Assembly: GCA_943908385.1 (NCBI GenBank) | Contig: CALTTF010000012.1 | Location: forward strand, 1 to 41,785 | DNA length: 41,785 bases | DNA from: an uncultured Corynebacterium sp. | GTDB lineage: Bacteria > Actinomycetota > Actinomycetes > Mycobacteriales > Mycobacteriaceae | Direction of reading: 5' to 3' | Part shown: piece by piece, positions 8,258 through 16,866 of the stretch | Numbering within the stretch: the first letter of the stretch is position 1 | Layout of the letters: every line of letters begins with the position of its first letter | The notes under the pieces: generated by a model | What the model was told of the DNA's origin: nothing | The model's database searches: none | The model's input: the letters and a program-made list of their open reading frames with translations, nothing else | Made by a program: the position numbers and the translations under genes

Positions 8258-9157
8258 GTGAGCGGGCTAGTGTTGAATACCGTGGCACCGCGGACAACGA
8301 GCTGGCTGCGGCGGTACGACGCGATGAGTCACGCCGCCGCAGGAGAAGTCATCGGCGCATACTCCACCAGTTTCAGCCTGGCCAGCCGCCTGCTGCCCGC
8401 GCGCGAGCGGCGCGATATCCGCAACCTGTACGCGGTCGTGCGCATCGCCGACGAGATCGTCGACGGCACCGCCCGCCAAGCGGGAACCGACAACATCGAG
8501 GCGCTTCTCGACGACTACGAGCGCCGCGTCTTAGCCGCGCCGGGCACCCGTTTCCACACCGACCCGGTCCTGCACGCCTACGCCATCACCGCGCGGCGCT
8601 GCGGTTTTTGCGAGAAGCACATCGAGGCATTCTTCGCCTCCATGCGGCGCGATCTGCGGCAGACACGCTATTCGGAAGCTGATCTGGACAGCTATGTCTA
8701 CGGCTCCGCCGAGGTCATCGGGCTTTTGTGCCTGGACGTCTTTCTCGCCGACCGCGAAGTGGCGCCGGCGCAGCGGGCGGAGATGGAGGGCGGTGCCCGC
8801 CGTCTCGGCGCCGCGTTCCAGAAGGTGAATTTCCTGCGCGATCTGAGCGAGGACACCGTTGATCTGGGCCGGTCCTATTTCCAGTCATTCGGGCGCATCG
8901 ACGATGAGGCAAAGGCAGCGATCGTCGCCGAGATCCGCGCCGATCTCGCTGCTGCGCAGCACGCGATCGGGTTGCTGCCGGTCGCAGTCCGCGCCGCGGT
9001 GCTCGCCGCCGCGAAGCTCTTCGCTGAACTGACCGACATGATCGACGAGATGCCCGCGAACGCATTGCACACCACGCGCGTGAGCGTGCCCGCGCACCGC
9101 AAGGCACTGCTCACCGTCCAGGCAGCCGCGCAGGCGGCGGGAAGAAGGAAGCCATGA
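8258..9157 (+). CDS. crtB: Phytoene synthase (squalene/phytoene synthase family)
   Basis: CrtB condenses two geranylgeranyl diphosphates to phytoene, the first committed step of carotenoid synthesis. The 299-residue protein has the first Asp-rich motif DEIVD (residues 65-69), the second in NFLRDLSED (191-199) and LGRSYF just after it, the signatures of trans-isoprenyl head-to-head synthases. The start is uncertain: a GTG at 8258 gives 299 residues, and an in-frame GTG at 8282 gives 291; neither has a strong ribosome binding site. The TGA stop overlaps the crtI ATG (ATGA), so the two genes are translationally coupled. Confidence 0.9.
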   Translation: MSGLVLNTVAPRTTSWLRRYDAMSHAAAGEVIGAYSTSFSLASRLLPARERRDIRNLYAVVRIADEIVDGTARQAGTDNIEALLDDYERRVLAAPGTRFHTDPVLHAYAITARRCGFCEKHIEAFFASMRRDLRQTRYSEADLDSYVYGSAEVIGLLCLDVFLADREVAPAQRAEMEGGARRLGAAFQKVNFLRDLSEDTVDLGRSYFQSFGRIDDEAKAAIVAEIRADLAAAQHAIGLLPVAVRAAVLAAAKLFAELTDMIDEMPANALHTTRVSVPAHRKALLTVQAAAQAAGRRKP

Positions 9158-10731
9158 GCGCGAAACCCCACAATCCGCGCACCGCGGTCGTCATCGGCGC
9201 GGGTGCCGCGGGGCTGGCGACAGCGGCGCTGCTCGGCCGGGAGGGCCTCGACGTCACGGTCATCGACCGCATCGACGAGATCGGCGGGCGCGCAGGCGAG
9301 CTCACCGTCGACGGCTTCCGCTTCGACACCGGTCCGTCGTGGTACCTCATGCCCGACGCATTCGACCACTTCTTCGCGCTCTTCGGCAAACGCACAGCCG
9401 ACATGTTGGAGCTCATCGACCTCTCCCCCGCCTACCGGTTGTTCCCCGAAGGCCAGGAGATTATCGGCGTCCCCTCCGACGCGAGCGAGACCATCGCCCT
9501 GTTCGAATCCATCGAGACCGGGGCCGGCGACAGGCTCCGCGAGTACCTGGCCAGCGCCGGGGAGACGTACGACTTGGCTCTCAAGTACTTCCTCTACACC
9601 ACGTTCTCCAACCCGGCCGGGTTCGTGGCGCCGGAGATCCGCACCAGCTACAGGACGCTGGTGAGGCTGTTGGGGACGGGGCTGGAAGGGTTCGTCGATA
9701 AGCGTTTTGCTGATGTGCGTTTGCGGCAGATGCTCGCGTACCCGGCTGTGTTCTTGTCCTCGCACCCCGCGCGCACGCCGGCGCTCTACCACCTGCTCAG
9801 CCACACGGATTTGGTGCAGGGCGTGAAATATCCGCAGGGCGGATTCGCCGCGGTGATGCGCGCCTTCGCCTCGCTGGCGGTCGAGCACGGCGCCGAGATC
9901 CAGCTTGGCACGGAAGCCACCGCGATTCACGTCGACGGGCGACGCGCGACGGGCGTGAGTGTGCGGCGCGCCGACGGTGCGGCGGAAGAGCTCTCCGCCG
10001 ATGTCGTGGTGTCCACCGCCGACCTGAAATTCACCGAGACCCGCCTGCTGCCGCGCGGCAAGCGCACATACGGCGACCGCTATTTCGCCGCGCGCAATCC
10101 TGGCTTGAGCTGCGTGTTGGTCATGCTCGGCGTCGACGGTGAGCTGCCGGAACTCGCGCACCACAATCTGTTGTTCAGTAAGCACTGGGACGTGGATTTC
10201 GACGCGGTCTTCGATGGACCGCATGCCTCGCGTCCGCTCGATGCCTCGCAGTCGATTTACGTGTCCAAGCCGTCGGCGACCGACGCCTCGACAGCACCCG
10301 ACGGCTGCGAGAATCTCTTCGTGCTTGTTCCCACCCCGTCCGCGCCGGACTTGGGCCACGGCGACGCGTACCGCGACACAGCGAGCCCGCGCGTCGACGC
10401 GATCGCCGACGCCGCCGTCGCACAGATCGCCGACTGGTGCGGCATCGATAATCTTGAATCGCGCATCCGTGTGCGCCGCACGCTCGGCCCGGCGGATTTC
10501 TCCGAGCGCTACCACTCCTGGTCGGGCGGGGCGATCGGCCCAGCGCACACGTTGAAGCAGTCGGCGTTTCTGCGCGGGCGCAATGTGTCCCGGAAGGTCG
10601 ACAACCTGCTCTATGCTGGCGCGACGACGCTGCCTGGCGTGGGCGTGCCGATGTGCCTGATCTCCGCGGAGAACGTGATCAAGCGGCTGCGCGGCGACAC
10701 GTCGTCCGGGCCGCTGCCGGAGAAGCTGTGA
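9154..10731 (+). CDS. crtI: Phytoene desaturase (CrtI-type FAD oxidoreductase)
   Basis: CrtI introduces double bases of desaturation into phytoene, normally to give lycopene. The 525-residue protein has the FAD-binding GAGAAGLATAALLG motif at residues 15-28, an acidic ribose-binding residue in VTVID, and the C-terminal bacterial phytoene desaturase signature LYAGATTLPGVGVPM near residue 487. It overlaps crtB by 4 bases. No geranylgeranyl diphosphate synthase or lycopene elongase/cyclase gene lies beside the pair, so later steps must be encoded elsewhere or the end product is lycopene-like. It is convergent with the cutinase gene, with a 3-base gap. Confidence 0.93.
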   Translation: MSAKPHNPRTAVVIGAGAAGLATAALLGREGLDVTVIDRIDEIGGRAGELTVDGFRFDTGPSWYLMPDAFDHFFALFGKRTADMLELIDLSPAYRLFPEGQEIIGVPSDASETIALFESIETGAGDRLREYLASAGETYDLALKYFLYTTFSNPAGFVAPEIRTSYRTLVRLLGTGLEGFVDKRFADVRLRQMLAYPAVFLSSHPARTPALYHLLSHTDLVQGVKYPQGGFAAVMRAFASLAVEHGAEIQLGTEATAIHVDGRRATGVSVRRADGAAEELSADVVVSTADLKFTETRLLPRGKRTYGDRYFAARNPGLSCVLVMLGVDGELPELAHHNLLFSKHWDVDFDAVFDGPHASRPLDASQSIYVSKPSATDASTAPDGCENLFVLVPTPSAPDLGHGDAYRDTASPRVDAIADAAVAQIADWCGIDNLESRIRVRRTLGPADFSERYHSWSGGAIGPAHTLKQSAFLRGRNVSRKVDNLLYAGATTLPGVGVPMCLISAENVIKRLRGDTSSGPLPEKL

Positions 10732-10734
10732 TTG

Positions 10735-11685
10735 CTAGCGCGCCGGAAGCGGAGCGGGCTGTGCGCCGTGTCCCGGTGCCGGCGGCTGCTCCTGGGAGGG
10801 CTGCTCGGCACGCGGCTGCGGACGGTCCTCACGGATCGGCGCCTTGCGCGAAATGATCCACTGCGCGCCCTCGCCGAGCATGCGGCCGCCGTACTGGCCG
10901 TGGTTGTAGACGCTCAAGACGAGCGGCAGCGTCGTCGGCGACTGCTTGGCCACGATGGACGCGAATTCCGTCATCGGCACCTGGCCGCGCAGGGCCGCCA
11001 TGCGCAGGAACGGGTTGACGTGGCTGCGCCACTCGGCCGGCAGCGAGCAGATCGGGTCGTCCTTGCGGCACACGTCGAGCACGCGCGGGCCGAGCTCGCC
11101 GTAGCCGCCCTTGAGCTCCTCGAGCGCACCGCGGTCCTCGCGGGTCGCGCCAGCGGCGAACGCACCTCCGTTGTCCGCCAGGTGAGGGTTGGAGATCAGC
11201 ACGGCGGAATTGACCTTCTTGGCCGGAACCGGGCCGCGCCCGTGGCCGATATTGTTGACCAGCTGCGCACCGATGTCCGCGCCCTCGGAGTAGCCAGTGA
11301 TGCTGAACGTCGCCTTCGGGCACATGCGCGCCAGACGACGCATCGTGCGAGACGCCTCCCAGTAGCCCTTATTGGAAGACTCGTTGTAGCTGAACAGTGT
11401 GAACGGGCGTGCCGCGTAGGTGATCCACACCGGCTGCACCTTGCCGCGGGTAGCGCGGTGGACACTGGTGGCGACCTCAGTCACCTTCGGTCCGACCGGG
11501 GCCTTCTCCGGCAGGAAGGAGGCGGTGTTGCCGCCGCCGGGGATCGTGATGAGGAATTCCTCGGAGCATTTATTCACGTTGGGCGACTCGATCAACGACG
11601 CCAAATCCTGCGCCTCCGCCGGAACCGCGGTCGCGGCGGCCAGACCGACAGCGGCTGCGACCGCGGCGACGAGTTTCTTCAACAT
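10735..11685 (-). CDS. Secreted cutinase-family esterase/lipase
   Basis: The 316-residue precursor begins with a signal peptide (MLKKLVAAVAAAVGLAAATA) with likely cleavage after AEA near residue 25. It shows the serine hydrolase motif GYSEG (Ser133), the cutinase pattern VCRKDDPICS with a catalytic Asp (about 210) between two cysteines, and a late His in VYNHGQYG (262). Cys40 and Cys122 could form the other usual disulfide. It therefore should hydrolyse ester bonds of lipids outside the cell. The last 35 residues are Pro/Gln-rich. The start at 11685 has AAGGAG 9 nt upstream. A mycolyl-lipid substrate is possible but not shown. Confidence 0.88.
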   Translation of the reverse strand: MLKKLVAAVAAAVGLAAATAVPAEAQDLASLIESPNVNKCSEEFLITIPGGGNTASFLPEKAPVGPKVTEVATSVHRATRGKVQPVWITYAARPFTLFSYNESSNKGYWEASRTMRRLARMCPKATFSITGYSEGADIGAQLVNNIGHGRGPVPAKKVNSAVLISNPHLADNGGAFAAGATREDRGALEELKGGYGELGPRVLDVCRKDDPICSLPAEWRSHVNPFLRMAALRGQVPMTEFASIVAKQSPTTLPLVLSVYNHGQYGGRMLGEGAQWIISRKAPIREDRPQPRAEQPSQEQPPAPGHGAQPAPLPAR

Positions 11686-11756
11686 GAAGGACAGCTCCTT
11701 GATTCGGGGATGGAAAGCGAGGATGAGCGCACCCCCAAGATTTCCTGTGCAAGCTT

Positions 11757-11807
11757 TGTATATCTTAAGGCATTTTGCATGCCGCACCTAACTAAATGAC
11801 ACGTGTC
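11757..11807 (-). promoter_or_regulatory. Candidate cutinase promoter region with a GACACGTGTC palindrome
   Basis: On the minus strand TATACA (11757-11762) is a possible -10 box, about 70 nt before the cutinase start. About 36 bases upstream of it is the perfect 10-bp palindrome GACACGTGTC (11798-11807), a plausible operator. No matching regulator is identifiable nearby. Confidence 0.3.
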
Positions 11808-11917
11808 CCAGGGCACACCTGAGTAGGGCCGCCAACACAACGTGATCACCTTAAACAGGTCTCAGCCAGCACCGGCGCGAGTTCCGTGCAGGCGAAATGG
11901 CAGGTACACTTTCCGCC

Positions 11918-12283
11918 ATGCGTAAAAAGATTGCTTCCTCCGTCATCGTCGCTTCCCTTGCCGTCGCCGCTGTTCCGGCAGTCTCCCCCGCCGTCCCTGT
12001 TGCTGCTGCAGCACCTGCCGACAATGCGAGCGAGGCCAGCGAGGCCATCAACCGCGGTATTGAAAAGGCCTTCGACCCGAACGAGTCCTCCTCCCTCAAG
12101 GAGGACAGCTTCAAGGGCTTCATGCAGATGCTCTTTGAGCCGTACCAGCAGATGTTTTCGGGTGATCTGGAGACCAGCTCCCAGGGCGTCACCCGCACCA
12201 TCATCAACTACGTCATCATCGCCGCAGGCGTGACCCTCATCGGCCAGGCCATCCAGATCGCCATGGCGAATATGCCGCGCTAA
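11918..12283 (+). CDS. Small exported protein of unknown function
   Basis: This 121-residue protein starts MRKKIASSVIVASLAVAAVP with a typical signal peptide, probably cleaved in the VAAAAPAD region near residue 33. The mature part is a charged segment (EASEAINRGIEKAFDPNESS) followed by a hydrophobic C-terminal helix (TIINYVIIAAGVTLIGQAI). It is thus likely anchored in or inserted into the envelope. I do not recognise a family. The ATG at 11918 lies 8 nt after a TACACT (11904-11909) -10-like box with TTCCGT 16 nt before it, suggesting a leaderless transcript; an ATG 21 bases upstream only adds a non-signal-like segment. A good terminator follows. Confidence 0.7.
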   Translation: MRKKIASSVIVASLAVAAVPAVSPAVPVAAAAPADNASEASEAINRGIEKAFDPNESSSLKEDSFKGFMQMLFEPYQQMFSGDLETSSQGVTRTIINYVIIAAGVTLIGQAIQIAMANMPR

Positions 12284-12323
12284 GCGACGCTTTTTCTACA
12301 CAGGCGGGCGACCGCCGAACAGG

Positions 12324-12349
12324 CCGCGCAACACTGCGCGGTCTTTTTT
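12324..12349 (+). terminator. Intrinsic terminator after the small exported protein gene
   Basis: A 7-bp stem, CCGCGCA (12324-12330) and TGCGCGG (12335-12341), with a 4-base loop is followed by TC and six T residues. Confidence 0.9.
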
Positions 12350-12372
12350 AATTTTTCATTGCGGAGCATAGT

Positions 12373-13284
12373 ATGCTTTCGGCTATGTTCACCCGTGTCA
12401 AGACCGCCGCCGTGTGCGCTAGCCTCCTCCCGGTGGCTATGCTCGCTGGCTGCGTGACTAATGCCGAGGGCGGAAACCCCGACGGTTGGGAAGAGATCGC
12501 CCCAGCCGAAGTGCCGGAAATCGCGGCAATGGTGCCGGAAGATATTCAGGCATCCGGCCAACTCACCGCCGGCGCCAACCCGCCGTTCGCGCCGTTCGAG
12601 TTCAAAGACTCGGAAGGCAATCTCATCGGAATGGAGATGGATCTCGGCCGCGCCGTCGCCAGCGTCATGGGCTTGGAGTTCGCCCCGCAGGAGCAGGACT
12701 TCGCCATGATTCTCCCCGCCGTCCAGGCGGGCACGCTGGACACCGGCATGTCGGGCTTCACCGATTCGGAGGAACGCCGGGAGAACTTCGACTTTGTCAA
12801 CTTTCTCTACGCGGGCATCCAGTGGGCGGCGCAGCCGGGATCGGACGTCGATCCGTCGAATCCCTGCGGCCTCACCGTCGCGGTTCAGCGCACGACGGTC
12901 TCGGAGACCGACGACGTCCGCCCCAAAGCGGAAAAGTGCGAGGAAGAAGGCAACCCGCTCACGATTCTGTCCTATGACACGTCCGATAACGCGGCGCTTG
13001 CCGCGCTCGTCGGGCGCGCCGACGCCTTGAGCGCGGACTCCCCCGTCACCGCGTGGGCAGTCAACCGTTCCGACGGGAAGATGGAATTGGTCGGCGAGAT
13101 GTTCGATGCCGCACCCTACGGGTTCGCGGTGCCGAAAGATTCCCCGCTGGGACCGGCGATGGCGGCCGCCATGCAGCACCTCATCGACACCGGCGAATAC
13201 GAACGCATCCTCGCCCAGTGGGGCGTGGAGACAGGCTTGCTGGAGCAGGCGGAGATCAACGAACAGCCTGTAGGAGGGCAGTGA
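12373..13284 (+). CDS. Amino acid ABC transporter substrate-binding lipoprotein
   Basis: The 303-residue protein has a signal peptide ending in the lipobox LAGC (Cys27), so it is lipid-anchored outside the membrane. The mature part is a family-3 solute-binding protein: GQLTAGANPPFAPFEF, then GMEMDLGRAVASVMGLEF, a QAGTLDTGMSGFTDSEERR segment and the late VPKDSPLGPAMAAAMQHL. This family binds polar amino acids such as glutamate, glutamine or arginine. GGAG sits 6 nt before the ATG at 12373; an ATG at 12385 is also possible. It heads an operon with permease and ATPase genes; the ligand is not determined by sequence. Confidence 0.9.
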   Translation: MLSAMFTRVKTAAVCASLLPVAMLAGCVTNAEGGNPDGWEEIAPAEVPEIAAMVPEDIQASGQLTAGANPPFAPFEFKDSEGNLIGMEMDLGRAVASVMGLEFAPQEQDFAMILPAVQAGTLDTGMSGFTDSEERRENFDFVNFLYAGIQWAAQPGSDVDPSNPCGLTVAVQRTTVSETDDVRPKAEKCEEEGNPLTILSYDTSDNAALAALVGRADALSADSPVTAWAVNRSDGKMELVGEMFDAAPYGFAVPKDSPLGPAMAAAMQHLIDTGEYERILAQWGVETGLLEQAEINEQPVGGQ

Positions 13285-13286
13285 GA

Positions 13287-14225
13287 ATGAGCACCACAGT
13301 TCCGAAGAAGACCTCACGCCGGAAACCCGAGCGCATTGAGGCCAAGCCGCTGCGCCACCCGGGCCGGTGGATCACCGCCGCGATCCTGCTGGTCCTGTTC
13401 GCGCTGTTCGTCGTCGACGCCGCGCGCCGCGAAGCGTACGGCTGGGGCACCTACCGGGACTATCTCTTCGACACCCGCATCCTCATCGCCGCTGGCCACA
13501 CCCTGGCGATCACGGTGCTGTCCATGATCATCGGTGTCGTTCTCGGCGTGCTGTTGGCTGTGATGCGGATGTCACCGAACCCGGTGTTCAAGTCGATCGC
13601 GTGGCTGTACCTGTGGGTCTTCCGCGGCACCCCGATCTATGTGCAGCTCGTGTTCTGGGGCCTGCTCGGCGCGATCTACCAGTCGGTCAACCTGGGCTTC
13701 ACCGAAGTCTCGCTCGATGCTCTGACATCGTCGGCTTTCGCGCTCGCGGTTATCGGCCTGGGCCTCAATGAGGCTGGCTACATGGCTGAGATCGTCCGCT
13801 CCGGCATCAACTCCGTGCCGGAAGGCCAGATCGAGGCGTCGAAGGCGCTCGGTATGGGCTGGGGCATGACCATGCGCCGCACGGTGCTGCCGCAGGCGAT
13901 GCGCATCATCATTCCGCCGACGGGCAACGAGTTCATCTCTCTGCTCAAGACCTCCTCGCTCGTTGTCGCGGTCCCCTACTCGCTCGAGCTCTACGGCCGC
14001 TCGCAGGACATCGCCGCAGCACTGTTCGAGCCGGTGCCGATGCTGCTCGTCGCCGCCACCTGGTACCTGGTGATCACCTCGATCCTCATGATCGCCCAGT
14101 TCTACCTCGAGCGCTATTTCGACCGCGGCGTCACCCGCGAGCTCACCGCCCGCCAACTGGCCGCGCTCACCGACGCCGAAGGCAAAGCCCCGAACAACGT
14201 CACCGTCGTGGAAAGGAACCGTTAA
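13287..14225 (+). CDS. Amino acid ABC transporter permease (HisM/GlnP type)
   Basis: The 312-residue membrane protein has the polar amino acid permease signature RGTPIYVQLVFWG and the EAA loop in GQIEASKALGMGWGMTMRRT, which contacts the ATPase. About five or six membrane helices are visible. The start at 13287 (MSTTVPKKTSRRK) follows an AGGAGGG site by 9 nt and lies 2 nt after the binding protein's stop. The hydrophilic N- and C-terminal extensions are longer than usual. A single permease gene implies a homodimeric channel. Confidence 0.92.
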   Translation: MSTTVPKKTSRRKPERIEAKPLRHPGRWITAAILLVLFALFVVDAARREAYGWGTYRDYLFDTRILIAAGHTLAITVLSMIIGVVLGVLLAVMRMSPNPVFKSIAWLYLWVFRGTPIYVQLVFWGLLGAIYQSVNLGFTEVSLDALTSSAFALAVIGLGLNEAGYMAEIVRSGINSVPEGQIEASKALGMGWGMTMRRTVLPQAMRIIIPPTGNEFISLLKTSSLVVAVPYSLELYGRSQDIAAALFEPVPMLLVAATWYLVITSILMIAQFYLERYFDRGVTRELTARQLAALTDAEGKAPNNVTVVERNR

Positions 14226-14227
14226 CC

Positions 14228-15013
14228 ATGACTCACTCCTCTACTACTGCCGCGCAGCCCATGGTCCAGGCAGTGGACGTGTGGAAGTCCTTCGGCTCCC
14301 TTGACGTTCTCAAGGGCATCAACCTCGAGGTCCAGCCCGGTGAAGTCACCTGCCTGATCGGCCCGTCCGGCTCCGGCAAGTCGACCTTCCTGCGCTGCGT
14401 GAACCACCTGGAGAAGGTCACCGCAGGCCGCCTCTACGTCGACGGCGATCTCATCGGCTACCGCGAAAAAGACGGTGTGCTCCACGAGATTTCGGCGAAG
14501 GACGCCGCAATGCAGCGCCGCGAGATCGGCATGGTCTTCCAGTCGTTCAACCTCTTCGGCCACCGCACTGTGTTCGAGAACATCATCGAGGCACCAGTCC
14601 ACGTCAAGGGCGAGAAGCCCGAAGACGCGAAGAAGAAGGCCATGGAGCTCCTCGAGCAGGTCGGCCTCGCACACAAGGCAGAGGCTTTCCCCGTCCAGCT
14701 GTCGGGCGGCCAGCAGCAACGCGTGGCCATCGCGCGCGCCGTCGCCATGGACCCCAAGCTCATGCTTTTCGACGAGCCCACCTCCGCCCTCGACCCCGAA
14801 CTCGTCGGGGAGGTTCTCCGCGTGATGAAGGACCTCGCCGCCAGCGGCATGACCATGATCGTCGTGACTCACGAGATGGCGTTCGCCCACGAGGTAGCCG
14901 ACACTGTCGCCTTCATGTCCGAGGGCGCCATCGTTGAAAAAGGCACGCCTCAGCAGGTGCTGGACAACCCCCAGCACGAGCGCACCAAGGAATTCCTCTC
15001 CTCGATTTTCTAG
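14228..15013 (+). CDS. Amino acid ABC transporter ATP-binding protein
   Basis: The 261-residue ATPase has the Walker A motif GPSGSGKST (45-53), the ABC signature LSGGQQQR, Walker B LMLFDEPTSALD and the H-loop in VVTHEMAFAHEV. It follows the GlnQ/HisP family closely and powers import of the amino acid captured by the upstream lipoprotein. It lies 2 nt after the permease stop with a GAAAGGAA site. It ends 8 nt before the convergent TauE/SafE gene; no clear terminator separates them. Confidence 0.94.
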   Translation: MTHSSTTAAQPMVQAVDVWKSFGSLDVLKGINLEVQPGEVTCLIGPSGSGKSTFLRCVNHLEKVTAGRLYVDGDLIGYREKDGVLHEISAKDAAMQRREIGMVFQSFNLFGHRTVFENIIEAPVHVKGEKPEDAKKKAMELLEQVGLAHKAEAFPVQLSGGQQQRVAIARAVAMDPKLMLFDEPTSALDPELVGEVLRVMKDLAASGMTMIVVTHEMAFAHEVADTVAFMSEGAIVEKGTPQQVLDNPQHERTKEFLSSIF

Positions 15014-15021
15014 CCCACTGG

Positions 15022-15777
15022 TCAGCCGAGAAGCCCGTCAGCGCCGCGCACAAGCGCGGTCGCTCCGCCGAGCGCGGCCAAAAGCAACGCGATGCGGTGG
15101 GCGGCTGTCCTGGAGATTCGCCGCGACAACTTCACGCCGGTGTAAATACCCAGGATCATGCCGACAGCGCCGGCGCCCCAGATCCAGCCGTTGACGCCGC
15201 CGAGCTCAGCGGCGCCGGCGAATTCCTTGATGGCGAACGAGATGATGCCGCTGACAAAGAAGATCGGCTGCAGCGTGGCGGCATAGACCCGCTGCTCCCA
15301 CCGCGCCGCCTGCGCGTAGACGGTGATCGCGGGTCCGGCGATACCCGCGAGGGTGTTCATGAATCCGCCGATAACGCCCGAGGCCACCGCCGGAATGCGC
15401 CCATGCGGTTCAGGCACGAAGCGTTTGCCGAAAGTCACGAGCGCGAGCGCCAGCAACAGCAGCGCGCCCACAAGAACGAGCACGACGTCGGGTTCGACCG
15501 CGCGGATGAGCAAAGCGCCGGGCACCGCACCGAAAATAAGCGCCGGCGCGATGAGCCAGAATTTCGTCCAGTCGATATCCTCGCGCAGGTTGATACTGGT
15601 GATCAGCGCATTCGTGGCGGCCAGCACATTGACCACGAGAATGCCCTCGACCGGCCCCAGGATGAGGGAGAGCACCGGCCCGGCGAGCAGGCCCACGCCC
15701 ATGCCGGCGATGCGCTGGAAGCACGCACCGATTCCGACGGAGAGAAAAACGGCGAGGACGGTCAGTCCCGCGCTCAT
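15022..15777 (-). CDS. TauE/SafE-family membrane permease
   Basis: The 251-residue protein has about eight hydrophobic segments and the family's repeated pattern: GIGACFQRIAGMGVGLLAGP near the start, and GVIGGFMNTLAGIAGPAITV in the middle. TauE/SafE proteins are proposed exporters of sulfite or organosulfonates; the substrate here is unknown. The ATG overlaps the coaD stop (ATGA at 15774-15777), so it is coupled to coaD at the 3' end of the long minus-strand operon. An in-frame open stretch upstream lies inside coaD and is not part of the gene. Confidence 0.82.
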   Translation of the reverse strand: MSAGLTVLAVFLSVGIGACFQRIAGMGVGLLAGPVLSLILGPVEGILVVNVLAATNALITSINLREDIDWTKFWLIAPALIFGAVPGALLIRAVEPDVVLVLVGALLLLALALVTFGKRFVPEPHGRIPAVASGVIGGFMNTLAGIAGPAITVYAQAARWEQRVYAATLQPIFFVSGIISFAIKEFAGAAELGGVNGWIWGAGAVGMILGIYTGVKLSRRISRTAAHRIALLLAALGGATALVRGADGLLG

Positions 15778-16253
15778 CCCTTGTACTTGTTCTTCATCGC
15801 CGCGACGACGCAGTCGGGCACCAGGCCGCTGACATCGCCGCCGTATTTGGCCACCTCTTTGCACAGCGAGGAGGAGATGTAGCCGTATTTCTCGTCCGTC
15901 ATGAGGAAGAACGTGTCCACTCCGGACAGGTGGCGGTTCATCTGCGCCATGGGAAGCTCGTAGTCGTAGTCGAGCGAGGAGCGCAACCCCTTGACCAGGG
16001 CACCGACCTTGTGCGCGGTGGTGTAATCCACCAGCAGGCCGCCCCAAGTGTCCACGGTGACATTCGGCAGGTCGCTGGTGACTTCCCGGATGAAGCCCAT
16101 GCGCTCCTCAACGGAGAACAGCCCGGTCTGCTTGTTCGGGTTCGCAGTGACGAGGACGATCACTTCCTCGAAGCTGCGCGCCGCGCGCGTGAAAATGTCC
16201 AGGTGTCCGTTCGTCACCGGGTCGAAGGAACCGGGGCAAACCGCTCTCGTCAT
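15774..16253 (-). CDS. coaD: Phosphopantetheine adenylyltransferase
   Basis: CoaD transfers AMP from ATP to 4'-phosphopantetheine, the penultimate step of coenzyme A synthesis, in the cytosol. The 159-residue protein has the family length and motifs: AVCPGSFDPVTNGHLDI with the nucleotidyltransferase (T/H)xGH motif, the KGLRSSLDYDYELPMAQMN substrate segment, and ISSSLCKEVAKYGGD near the end. The start at 16253 leaves a 2-nt gap after rsmD, the usual partner of coaD. Confidence 0.96.
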   Translation of the reverse strand: MTRAVCPGSFDPVTNGHLDIFTRAARSFEEVIVLVTANPNKQTGLFSVEERMGFIREVTSDLPNVTVDTWGGLLVDYTTAHKVGALVKGLRSSLDYDYELPMAQMNRHLSGVDTFFLMTDEKYGYISSSLCKEVAKYGGDVSGLVPDCVVAAMKNKYKG

Positions 16254-16255
16254 CG

Positions 16256-16840
16256 TTATGCTTTCTCGTCTCGCTCTGCACGGCTGAACGTCGCCATGTC
16301 CATACGAGCTATACCGTACAGGCGCTTCTTCAGCTTCTGCCCCGTCGGGGTGAATCCGCTCGGCCACTCAGTCTCCGGGCTCTCACGGTGCCGCTCCACC
16401 ACCACAGCGGCGTCGTCGGTAAGCAACGGCACGAGCGCATTGAGCATTTCCGCGACGTCCTCGTCCGGCAGGTCGTACGGCGGGTCGGCGAGCACCATGC
16501 TGAAGTGCTCCTTGGGCGCGCGCGGAACGTAGTCGGAGACCTTCGCCTGTTCGACGGTGACGTGCGGGTGGCCCACCACCTTCATGTTGTGGCGGATGAT
16601 CTCCACGGCCTGCGGGTTGGACTCCACGAGGACGACCTCGTCGGCGCCGCGGGACGCAGCTTCCAGGCCGAGCGCGCCGGACCCGGCGAACAGGTCGAGC
16701 ACGGTCTGTCCCGCGAAACCGAAGCGGACCTGCAGGGAGGAAAACAGGCCTTCGCGTGCGCGGTCGGATGTCGGCCGCGTTCCCTCGGGAGGAATCTTGA
16801 TCGTGCGTCCGCGGGCTTCGCCCGAAATGATTCGGCTCAT
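16256..16840 (-). CDS. rsmD: 16S rRNA (guanine-966-N2) methyltransferase
   Basis: The 194-residue enzyme methylates G966 of 16S rRNA using S-adenosylmethionine. It begins MSRIISGEARGRTIKIPPEG, has the SAM-binding segment VLDLFAGSGALGLEAASRGA and the N6/N2-type catalytic motif DPPYD (in LADPPYDLPDED). It is followed 2 nt later by coaD, a widely conserved pairing. Confidence 0.96.
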   Translation of the reverse strand: MSRIISGEARGRTIKIPPEGTRPTSDRAREGLFSSLQVRFGFAGQTVLDLFAGSGALGLEAASRGADEVVLVESNPQAVEIIRHNMKVVGHPHVTVEQAKVSDYVPRAPKEHFSMVLADPPYDLPDEDVAEMLNALVPLLTDDAAVVVERHRESPETEWPSGFTPTGQKLKKRLYGIARMDMATFSRAERDEKA

Positions 16841-16866
16841 GCGCTCAACTGTAACGTGCAGTGGCG

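Noticed and set aside
8875..10548. 557-codon minus-strand frame opposite crtB/crtI
   Set aside because: Antisense to the complete crtI; the translation is rich in Arg, Gly and Val without domain features.
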